A stretch of 64,000 nt of DNA from Undaria pinnatifida. Its lineage: Eukaryota; Sar; Phaeophyceae; Laminariales; Alariaceae. Made by a program: the position numbers and the translations under genes. The stretch lies in the NCBI GenBank assembly GCA_012845835.1, contig JABAKD010000002.1, positions 4,232,001 through 4,296,000 on the forward strand, written 5' to 3'. The stretch's first letter is position 1. Each line of letters starts with the position of its first letter. Positions 24,201 to 35,600 of the stretch are shown one piece after another. The notes under the pieces are model-generated. The model saw nothing but the letters and a program-made list of their open reading frames with translations. It had not been told where the DNA came from and did no database searches.

Positions 24201-27200
24201 AGCTTTTTCCCACCAAATGGCGAGACAGCAATGTGTTCGAGAGCATTTCTACTTCGAGGCATATCTTATCCTTTCCCCGACTTACCGCCGGGGTATGACC
24301 CCTATTCTCCAGCCCCTCTTGTCTAATCTGGCTGCTCCCTGGCTCGGTCAACCTCGACAGGAACAGCAGCTCCTCTGCGTCCCGTCACCCCAACATTACG
24401 CGTGGCATCCTCACCAAAAATCGTCTCTCTTGCTGCTGTCGTATCTCCTCCCGGTCCGCCTCCGGCGGTAGCAGCAGCGGGAGAATAAATTTCTCGTGCA
24501 GCAGTAAATGCAGCCCCTCGTGGGCCTTTACAGAGGCACTATCTTCAGCGCTGTTCCCCCTTACAGCAGCGCTGCCCTCAGCGCCGTTGGACTCCCACGG
24601 AACGTTTTTCTCCAAGAGATCGGCCATCATTTTTCTTATGTCGTGCATCATCGATGCCTACCTCTGCTCTATCATCAACTGAGGCTCAGCCTTCAGCTGC
24701 TGAATCCCACCCGTGGAGTCTGTCTTCTGTGCAGAGATAATTTGCTCGCGGTACCGGATCCGTTACTTTCACGAACACTCAAGAACGCACTAGTGTGCTC
24801 GTAGAGTCCAAGCCCGGATGCCCTGACTGGCTCGCGTTCTGACGAGTGTTCTTATTTTTTTTGTATTAGAAATCAGAGAGCAGAAAAGTAGCAGATACTG
24901 GAGTGCTAGAACCTTCCTCCCTGATAGGAAGAAGTGCATTAAAACGCCTGCTAATATATACGCAACCCTTTACCATTTCTGTAACCGTCTTGCTGTGACG
25001 ATGCAAACTCACAATCGAGCTAAGAGGACGAGAGTTTCACGTCCGATGCAACTACCAAACACACATGATCTGACCTCATACCAGGTACACGAGGCGCACA
25101 GCAGTAGCAAATACATTATCTCACGTTTCGTCACGTTTGCTGTCATGTTTTGCTTCGTTAGGAACGGCCTTCATACTTATCACTGGACAGGCTATGCATT
25201 CTCCCATCTCGACTTGCGACGCACCGGGGATATCAACTTGACCTCCGTCAAGAGGAAGAACCTTGTATCATCCATAGAAATGACATCGCCCGCTTCGTGA
25301 GATGCTTGTAAATGTCAGGTATATCTCAACTTGTTTGTGGCACAACAAAAAAAATCTCAAGTATTTAAACGTCACCGCTCGGGGAATTTAAATTTCAAGT
25401 CACCGATTGGTGACTTTTCTTAAAACCCCAACCCATGTGCGATTCACAGTTGTAACCCCTGTACTATCAGACCCGTTATCTAGTGGCTTGGGTCAAACTA
25501 GCCTGCAGCTGGTGGACACCGTAGTGTGCTCCCAACCTCTAGACTAAAAACCATTATTGTGACGTCGTCGTTTGCTGCAATGCTCAACTCAAATGCGAAG
25601 GGGTCGCATGGCGCGGGGTTTTTCAGCAGTGATATAAAGAAGCGTCGCAACAAGAAGCCGAGGAGCCCACGTTAATCAACGCAGATGTCTTAATTCTCCG
25701 CGGTACTTCTCGAATTTTCACCAATACTACTAGGCAGAGTCTAGTTAGCCTCGCTATCCGCAGATGCTTCAATACGTTTTTCTGCATGGTGTTCGGTTGG
25801 CTTCGGTGCGGGACCCGTGCTGCGATTGAGGCAACATATTTTATGGCTAAACCAACTGCTTTCGGACGGGCCTCTTAAACCGAAGAGGTCCCCTACATGG
25901 TTGGAATGCCATCTGTGGTTCTGAATCATCCCACGGTAGGGGTTGCACTTTCTGCGCCAAAAAGTCCCTGGACGATTGAGTTCCTCATGTGAGGAACTGC
26001 CGGTCAACGAAGTAATTTCACGAGTACATTATAGTTTTGGACTAAGACATAGAAGCTTGGTCGGGTTTTGCGAACGAATGCCTTCGAAGTTATTTTTTGG
26101 GTGAGATATTGAGTTCTTCATATGAGCAGCTCGGGGACTTTTGGGTGCAACCCCTACCGTGGGATGACTCTTCTGTCGACAAGCCCATCCCACGGTACAG
26201 GTGCAGCAGAAAGTCCCTGAGTTCATCACATGGGGAACTCAATATCTCACCCGAAAAAATGACTTAGAAGGCATTCGTTCGCACAACCTGACCAAGCTTC
26301 TATGCCTTAGTCCTAAAACATGTTGTACTCGTGAAATTGCTTTACTAGCAGGTAGCCCCTCACACGAGGAGCTCAATTGGCCATGGACGTTTTAGCGCAA
26401 AAATTGCAACCCTTGACTGTGAGATTACTCCGACATGCATCTACATATTTTGTTATAGGCATCTGGACCGTGGGAACGGTCGTCGAGTTGAACTTCCTTT
26501 TGGGCCTCACGGTCAGCTTTGGGCGACAAAACAAAACCCTCTGGGGAGGAGCCCTCGACAACGTCAGTGCTGCCGCTCTCGTATTATGCGTGGCCACGTC
26601 CTCTTGTAGACCCATTGGAATCACCACGTATCTAACGACAAAATGAATCATGTGTGGGTGCCGATCATTGCATTAATTCATGAAACCCCAAGCATCGTTG
26701 CTGCTACCGTGTATCTTGTGGAAAGGTGTAGTAGACAAAGCGACGCAATCCGTATACGTATTATGCTGAATACAGTATTTGACAACGCAGAAGTAGGCAA
26801 CAAAGGTTATTACGTAGCAGAACCGTGATTCATTTTTAGAAGCTGCTGCGTGTACACTTTGCTGTTTCTTCGCTTCAACTTTTCAAGTGTGGGCCCGAAC
26901 GTAATGTTCAGTAGCCATTGCACACACTTTTCTTCACCCATCCCACCACTTACCAATAGAGTGTACTATTGAAACGCGACCCGTTAATTGAATCGTTGCG
27001 ATGTGTCCGCCCAATTGCCGGGCGAGATCCACAGGCCTTTGTTGATCTGTAGCGTGTGACACCAACATCTCCTTCTGCCGTAGGATAGATCCTCTCAACA
27101 CAACGCGCGCGCACAGTCCCTCCGTTTTAGGATATTTTCTGTTGCAAACGCTTGCGGTGTGTTCGGGCCATTCACATGCAGGTGCTATTGACGTATTCAA

Positions 27201-30200
27201 ATCAGACGTACGAATCGTCGGCAATGCTTGGTTCGAGAGCAACTGGGTCAGCCACAGTGGAGGTAAGGACTCGTTGGTCTGAAGTGTACTGTACAGGATA
27301 CTTGAGACATGTGCTACGTTACGGAAATCACTGCGTGGATATTTGATGCTTGTTTGCCGATCGAAGTGAGGGACCACCAAGTATCGCTGGGATACCAGTT
27401 TTGCTCTGCAAGAAAGCTGTTTGTATTCTGCAATGCCGCGATATGTTGACCATCGGGTTGGAGTCTCCTTTTTGTTTCAAGTAATATGTTAGGCGTCGTG
27501 CTGACCTCCTCAATATAAAAAATAAAACCCCTCAGCCACCCCTACCATACTATGACTACAGTGCCCAACGGCGAACCCATATCGGGTTTTTTTCGGTTTG
27601 GGGTAAATGGAGTTTCTCGATGACAACATCTCTAGTTCACGAGCGGTTCACTTGTTGTCTAGGTTGCCCACTGCATTCGACATGTTTTATTCTCAAGCGC
27701 ACAAACCAAATGAATATCATCTGTTATATCACGGCCAGAAAGTGTCTATCTACAAGGGGGAAAATGGCTTAGTTCCTGCTTGAAAAATACCAAATTGCGA
27801 ACTCAAGCACGAGACCTCAACAATCCATCAACGAGAGCCTCTCGGCGCTATCAATCGAAACAACATGTACGTTTTTATTATCGTAAAACACTATTAATGC
27901 GTGTTGACCGAGTAGATACACTTTGAAAATGTGGACGATAGTACGTGATCCCTAGATAGGGAATAAGGTTTCGGCGCATGCATGAATATCTCAGACCGGC
28001 GGGGTTCTTCGCCCCAGCAGATCGCTGGAATGCAGTTGGTCCCTTTCTATACAATTGGTGGAATTCCAACATAGGCCACCATGAAGTTGTTCATCTGCCA
28101 CCATTTTCAATTTATCTCAAGGTGAAGCATGCGTGGGTACGACATATAGGTCTTCACGTGACCTCTCCGGGAGATTGCCCCCCCCCCCCCCACCGTCGCT
28201 TTGTCTGGAAACGCTAACATATTCAGTACAGTTGACACTTGCTACCCTAGTGGTCGGACCTAAACGACTAGAATGGTTGATAGGGCGATGAAACCGATGA
28301 TCCGCCCATGTTGCCTGCAGCCCCAGTACACCGAGCTATTGTGTTTATCCAGGCGCATACAGTTGGCTGTAGAAGCACGCGAATACAGCCTTCATGGTAG
28401 CAGGTAACTGGCTACAGGTTTGGGAACGCTTCGCATGTGTGAGCAGCCTAACATACAGTTGTAACCTCCTTATCGAACGACGCGTCCAAAAGCAAAAACG
28501 CACCACTTGTTGTGGCATAACTTTGCGCGATCACGGTGTGTGTGACGGACAATACTATATATTGCACCTTAATATATTGCACCTTAGTTGCGAAGGGAGT
28601 CGCCGACCTATATCCTTAATGAGGACACACAACCTGTAACACGCGCGATCGGAGTATCACACACAGCTTGCAAAGACGAGTTCCGACAAAATATTCGATC
28701 TCACAGCTGGAGTGTATTTTTATTTTTTATTATATGTTGAACCTGGTGACAACTGGAAACTCTCACGTGAATGTCTCGATTGCATCTCTCTTGCACCCTG
28801 GCGCATGATGATGACAACCAGTGAGGGACGACGTACGATTTTCTAAAGTATTGAACAATACACGTTCTGTTTTCCAACGCCTACTACTGCAGGTGCCTTC
28901 CGGGTTAACCACGGGACGGCACACGTCGGCAAAAACGCATCCTTTTGCAACAACTGGGCTGGAGACTTCGGAGGTGAAACTTGATTCATTCAAGAACGAA
29001 GCATGTCTCGAACTTCAGAAGTATTGGAAGAGAGGGGAGTCTGGGACAAGACGATTTTGGGGTTGAGTAAAGGTTTTGATTTCCGTGTGGGAACCCGTGC
29101 GCAAGGCGAGGACCTCGGCGCCTGGGTTCACCGCTGTCAAGATTGGGCGCATGTTCCCCGTTAAAGACGAAAGGTACCGATACGGATATACTCAGAATAT
29201 TTCTATCGCATGACGGGGTGCAAACGATTCACGCTACAGTAAGTCGGTCTTGGTGGATGCCAGCATCCGGTTATCGTGACCTACTTCTACAGGTACAAAA
29301 ACATAAACACCGACCAGGCTGGTACGTGAGGAGGTGGTATTCTTCTTCGCATTTATTTTCCTGGCAAACTTTGCTCAGACACTGGCGACCGCATGTTATT
29401 GCGGCTCCAAAGGCACCCCCTTGGAATCATGCCTCCCGCGATGTTGCTTTTCCAACCTCGACCGATTACGAAAGCCTGACGTTTCGAAGAGTAGCTGGCG
29501 GCGGCAAGCATGTGCACAGTCTCATGAATATGGGCAAGCATTACGAACACAGTGTGTATCAAAAAACGCATCGCCAGGTGGAGATGACCGCTATTCTTTA
29601 CAAGGATCAGCATAGATATACGTCTGCCTGCTGTGTCTCGTGCCAAATTGTTGGGAACGTTCCTCAGGCGCACATATTCATGCTCGCTCTTAGATGCGTG
29701 TCAAACGCGTGGCAGTTTTTTTGGAAGGTTTTGGAATTGATGCCGGTGCCAGTTGAAATACGGGACCCCCTCTAATACGTTCTCTACTCCTTCCTCAATT
29801 ATCCTGTTGCATGTACGAGCAGGGGCAATTTCAGTGACCCCGGCGAAGCTTTCACTCGACGGAAAGGCCTACTTTTTCAATAATTCCGCCAACAGTACTG
29901 AACACGGTGGAGGTGAGGACCTCGGCGTGTCCCAGAGCACAGTCTCGATTGTCGGTGTGGGCGTTGAGATTGACATCGTCAGTGAATGTAGTTCGCAGAT
30001 GAAAATGTATATAACCGTTTCTTGACCAGCCTACTGCGCCTACCCAACGGCCGTGTGTCTCACCAACGAGGTTGAATACAGTGTATGTAGTTCGGAGGAG
30101 TTCATACTGCAACATATGGGGGACGAATCTACCGCTTCCCCGAGGATAGTTCCCCTCACCAACCGCTTTTTCACGAAGCCGAAGCGGGAGACCGTACACG

Positions 30201-32600
30201 TCCGCATTACGCACAACATGGCTGCCAACAAGGTCCCGTTATTGTATCAGTGTTTCGAATAGCAAATGTAAGGACAAGCCATTACCCAAACGATGCACGG
30301 CAACAAAAAACTATCGGCGTCTGTTCGCGGGAGATGAACGAATTTCTCACTTTTGTTGCTGATCAAGACCTAACTTTGCGATGGTATCAGAACACATTTT
30401 TCTTCTCAATAGATATGAACGCCTGCTGTCACCCTCTTTCGTTCTTAGAGTCTGTCCTGTCTCCTTGCTGGTACCTGTTTACCAAGCAATTTAAAGTCTG
30501 CCGTGTGGTTAATCGATGTATCGCCAAAACTCACTCAAGAAGCAGCGTCTTCGATATTAACGCCTCCGACAACGCGCGCATTATATCATTAACGGCAGGC
30601 GCCCTTATTGCTTTCAACTCCAACGTATCCATCGGGGGCAACGCATTATTCGTTGAAAACACTGCTCTGCTGGGAGGTAAGAAAGTACAGTAGGGGTCCC
30701 TCTATAGGACATGCAGTCCCTCTATAGGACCTGCAGAATACTTTCCGGTTGCCTGCTAGGACGTCTGCGCCATACGTATATATCTCGGCACTGATAGGAA
30801 CAACCGGTAGTGGCGGTATACGGAGTAGTGGCTGTTACCGCAATAGCGCTGGTGAGCCGGCTATTTTAGCACCTACCTGGACAACAGTTGAAAACACTGA
30901 TCTGCGGGGAGGTAAGAAGGTACGGTAGGGGTCCCTCTATAGGACATGCAGTCCCTCGATAGGACCTGCAGAATACGTCCCGGTTGCCTGCTGCTACGAC
31001 GTCTGCGCCGCATATCTTGGCACAGATAGGAACAACCGGTGGTGGCGGTATACGAAGTAGTGGCTGTTACCGCAATAGCGCTGGTGAGCCGGCTATAATA
31101 GCACCTACCTGGACAACAGAGAGACAGCCAGAGTGATCGACAGACCGTTTATCCACCTAATCTCCGTCTACCTGGGTCTTGGCGCAATCTGCGACAAGGA
31201 GCACACCAACGTTTTCCCGGGGTTGTTTGCCTGAGGAGCGTTTTGCTTCAACGAGCACCTGATTGTGGGTAAAACAATAGTAGCGACCCGAAAAATACAT
31301 TATGTGGCCCAAGTACGCAACGAGGAATTATAACAAGCATCGACATCAATTGACAATGGTATGGCGTAGCTCGTCGGTCAAAGCGCCGATTTAGTCAGGC
31401 CAAGCGAATTGACAAAACCGTGCTACCCTTATCGGAGCATATACGACATATTAATATCCACAGAATGTATTTTTCATGAAACTTTGGTCCTTCTCTGAGT
31501 CCGGTTGAGTAAAGCCGGGTACCAGCTTTAGTGGTGGCTGTCAAATTCCGCAGCCAATGTTCTTGAGGAAAGATCAACCAGCAATGGCAGTGTGCGGAGT
31601 AGTGCCGGTTACCACTACACTGCCAGTATATGCCGCTGGCACATACCGGTGCTATAGGGAGCCAATTATTGTACTCGAGAACCAGTAGGAACTCTTAGAT
31701 GCTTGTTCACAGTACAAATATGGGCGAGCGAGGGGGGGGGGGGGGGGGGGGGGGGAGCAACCGTGATCATGGGATGCGTAGACGTGCATTTAAGGTCACG
31801 CCCCACGAGGAAGTTAGTTAGAATAGCGAGAGAAGGGAGAGAAAATACATAGACGGGAAAAGGAAAACATCAATGGCCGCCGAAGCAGAGCTGGTAATAA
31901 GCACCAAAAACAAATGCTAACTTATGGTGTGTATTTCTCTTCGTGATATCCCAAACAAGCGCCATATATCTAATTATATCGCTTTCGTGACAGCAAAGGG
32001 CATGGGTTAACTGGTAGTGGCGCTTGTTCACGAATCATGACATACAAAACACTCAATGAGAATGAAGAAAACAACGAAGCCACTTTTCGTGAAAAAAAAC
32101 GCGAGTAGAAACAAAATGCGTGGGACACAACGCCTGCTCCGAAAAGTTTTCCACTTTCTTTTGTTCGGGTGAGTCTTCGTCTTTAATAATCTGTTAGTGT
32201 ATAGGCGGTGAATCCATTGTCGCTTCGGTGGGCTACCGATCGATCACACACGACCAACAATTATGGTAACCATTGGTTCGCCTTTCGTATTAATTCGGTT
32301 GGGTCGTTCCTCGGGGCTATCTGTGCTGCGTCTGCAACGCCATGGGCATGGTTACCGAATGGCATTCGGCGTGGACGGCCAACACGGGCTACAAAGGTGG
32401 AGGTGAGGATGGCTAGATTTTTTGTTGTTGTCTGTTGATGTTGTTGTTTTCGTTGTTGTTGTTGTTGTTGTTGTTGTTGTTGCTGTTGCTTTTGTTGTTG
32501 TTGTTGCTGTTGTTGTTGTTGTTGTTGTTGGCTGATAGTTGTTGTTGGCTGGCTGTTGTTGTTGTCGTTGTTGTCATTGTTGCTGTTGTTGTTGTTGTGG

Positions 32601-32665
<65 letters not shown>

Positions 32666-35600
32666 GCTGTTGTTGCTGCTGTTGTTGCTGCTGTTGTTGT
32701 CGTTTTTGTTGTTCCCTGTGGTTGGCTATTGTTGCTGATGCCGTTGATGTTGGCTTCTGTTTTTTAATTACAGCTGAAGTAAATGATATTGATGATGCTG
32801 TACGTGGTTGCGGATGCTGAAAATGGTTAGTATTCAGGACATCAGCGCTCATACTGCATACGCTCGGAAGGTATTCGTAACCAAAACAAATAAATACGCC
32901 GGTCCCCGGTTTTGTACAAAAACTATCGTTTTTGCAGGAGCAGTGTTCTCAGTTGACGAAACGGAGGTGACCATAGGCGGCTCCGCTTCTTTTTTATACA
33001 ACGTGGCCTACTCAAACGGAGGTGAGCAATTCCAAATATTTAGTCACGTTGGCCATGCGTTTCCCATAGTTGCGGCAGGCAAAGACCCCAATACACGCAA
33101 TCTAACACGCCCACTGCATACAGGTCTGATTCAAAAGTGCTGTAGAGCCGGAGGGGAGAGATGTGATACATAACGTTCGGGTTGCATAGATACGTAGATT
33201 GCGGCAGAAGTGTTGTTGGGTTACTCTATACACACTCAAAACTATCCCACGGGAGGGGTGCAGCAGATTACAAGAATTTTTGGAGCTCCTAACATGAGGA
33301 AGGAGCCGAATTATCTATCCCGAAACATGGTTCGAAGGCAATTATTTTGCGCAATCCCATCAAAGCTTCTATTCCCCATCCCTAAACCAAAGTGTGCTCG
33401 TGAAAAAATTAGGCTGACCGTTAGGTCCTCACTTGAGGAGCCCAACCGGGGACAGGTACGTTAGTTAAACCAAACGTCCAACCCCTGCCGTGGCATGCCT
33501 CCACAATCGCTCGGCGTTTGTACGGTGATCGTTTTCGGGCAAACCGATGTCGAGAAAGCCAGTTGATAACCTTGTCGCAGTCGTTTGTGATATGCTTTCG
33601 AGACACGGCGACGTAGATGTGAACGGTGAGCGTAGAGGTCGAACACAACTAGAATTCATATGTACTCTTGTCAACAGTCAGCAATCCCCCGTGAGGCTTG
33701 CGTTGGCTGTCGGGGACGCGGTCGGTATTCCAAACAACCCGAACGCGCCCCGTCCAATGCGCGATTGAGAGAACCTGCATATTGCTGAACGGATACCATC
33801 AGTTCACAGAGCATCTGTTTTCAATGACCCAGGCTACATTAGGGGGGTCCCTTTTTGGGCCTTAAATTTCACTGGCTAGGGGTCACTCGCGCGAGTAACC
33901 CCTTTGTTCTTGTGCGATCTTACGTTTTCTTCATGATATATATTGATGAAATCAATCCGCAATGCAATGGTAATCTAAGATGCTCCGAAAAAACTGTTCA
34001 AACCATTTTCATCCGTGAGGTACAGCGTCACTCGTGCGACTGCCTCAAACACACCAGTGAAATCGGGGGTACCCCCCCTACCGTAGCCTTGGTCCAATGT
34101 CAGTTCGTGCATAGATGTGCCAGGAAGTTGTCTGGATGTCTTTAGCGGTGCCTGTTCACGACACACAGCCTGAACCTATAGTCACGTCGCGCAGTTACCC
34201 GACATTTAGGGCCAATACTATATTCAACACGACAAATGGGGGGGGGGCATCGTCTCCTCAACTATCGATGTTTAGACAACGTACGTCAATACGGTCTGTG
34301 TTGAGTCGAGAACGTTATTGTTAGCCGCGAGGTACCCCCCTAAAAAGGAAGCTTGACATTACAAACAAATAGGGTAGGCACTCGACAGAGATGTCTTGAG
34401 CCACCACGATAATGGTAACAAACCATGGCTCCCCGACTTTGGTCTCCGCCGACGTGTGGTTGTGAAACGATAAGCGTAACAACGCAGACCAGTCGTAGCC
34501 CCTTGTAGTTCTCCGGCACTTTGGCCAACACTTTCGTCCATCATAGCTAGAAAGGAACGGTGACCCGATGTTTCGATGAAGTTCACCGAATAGCACCGTG
34601 GCCAAACTTTGTAAATTCGCGATCTACGACGTTCGAGAAATCAGAACGAACACATTATTGTGTGTTTTCGTGTTCATGAGCGAACCGAGGATGTTAATTC
34701 CGGCGCTCTCGCCTGTAGACGTTTAAAGTTCTCCGATCAAGCTGCTTGTCATGGTTTGTCAGTGAGTTACAACTAGGATCACCGTCTAGGGGCAAGTTGG
34801 CATGTTTTTCAATGTTGCGTATTCTCTCTCATACTGGGAGATCCCTTGTCAGATTCGATGCAGGATGGACACAATAATCATTGTACAATCACTAAGACCA
34901 GTGACCTTAATAGGCTATGGCCTTTAAATATTGTCGTCCAAAATTCGTCTAATATTCCCCGGCGTTCGTTTGATACACACCGCCACAAACACGCGGTGTG
35001 GATATCTCCGGTTTATTGATGCAATTAATATATTGGTCGTCAACGCGCAGGAGCTATTCGAGTGCAAAACAGTTCTGCGCTCGGCATCGATGGGGACCCC
35101 GTTTTCAGCTCGAATTCAGCTAGCGCTGGAGGTGAGCATCCGAACGCGTCTTTGGAATCCATTGCCACACCGTGACCAAGGCAAACATAGAGAGCTCCCT
35201 GTTAAAGTCGACAATAACATTCTTTCCACATCCTTTTTAAGCCATTCATCTGCATGTCTACTGACCCAACTTGACTATAGCCTTGTTCGGGTGTGCCGTC
35301 TGGGTAGGCACGACCATGCAATCTCCGTTTGTCGCGCTTCAGCATATAAAACGTATCTGTTTCATATCAGCGGTACAAATCGTCTCGAGCGAGTGGCCTG
35401 AACGACGTAGGGGAACGGAGGCTTCAAGCTATAGTACCCCGGTGGCCTTGGTCACTTCACGTATCATTTTTGAAATATATTTTTGTGTGAGCTCGATGTT
35501 TAGGGCATACCGGTAGCTGGTTTTTATAGTCATGTAGAACATGGCGCGAAGAGTATTGTATATAAAAACTATACTCGATTCCGTTACGATGTGCCCGTAA

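Larger units (their letters stand above)
19770..25016 (-). mobile_element. Decayed Ty1/copia LTR retrotransposon
   Basis: Two diverged LTRs in the same orientation (about 19770-19998 and 24790-25016) bracket, on the minus strand and in copia order, gag with CCHC, protease, pre-integrase, integrase, reverse transcriptase and RNase H relics. All are interrupted by stops or frameshifts. A pyrimidine tract (ccctccccgcctcttc, about 19999-20014) next to the left LTR is the polypurine tract on the minus strand. A family A MITE has inserted at 22759-22912. It is non-functional and lies inside intron 8. Confidence 0.85.
13578..27181 (+). other. Intron 8, 13.6 kb, repeat-filled
   Basis: Bounded by GGAG|gtgggt and gcag|GTGC. 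It holds the GGGTC array (15157-15936), the GACCC minisatellite (15944-17180), CTG-rich repeat copies (17770-19275), a decayed copia element (about 19770-25016) and three family C MITEs. No exon of the array was found inside. Confidence 0.8.

Noticed and set aside
26377..26646. 89-codon frame, open on both strands
   Set aside because: It begins inside a family C MITE and has no motif.
32435..32852. Poly-Leu, poly-Val, poly-Cys and poly-Gln frames
   Set aside because: They are translations of a GTT microsatellite.
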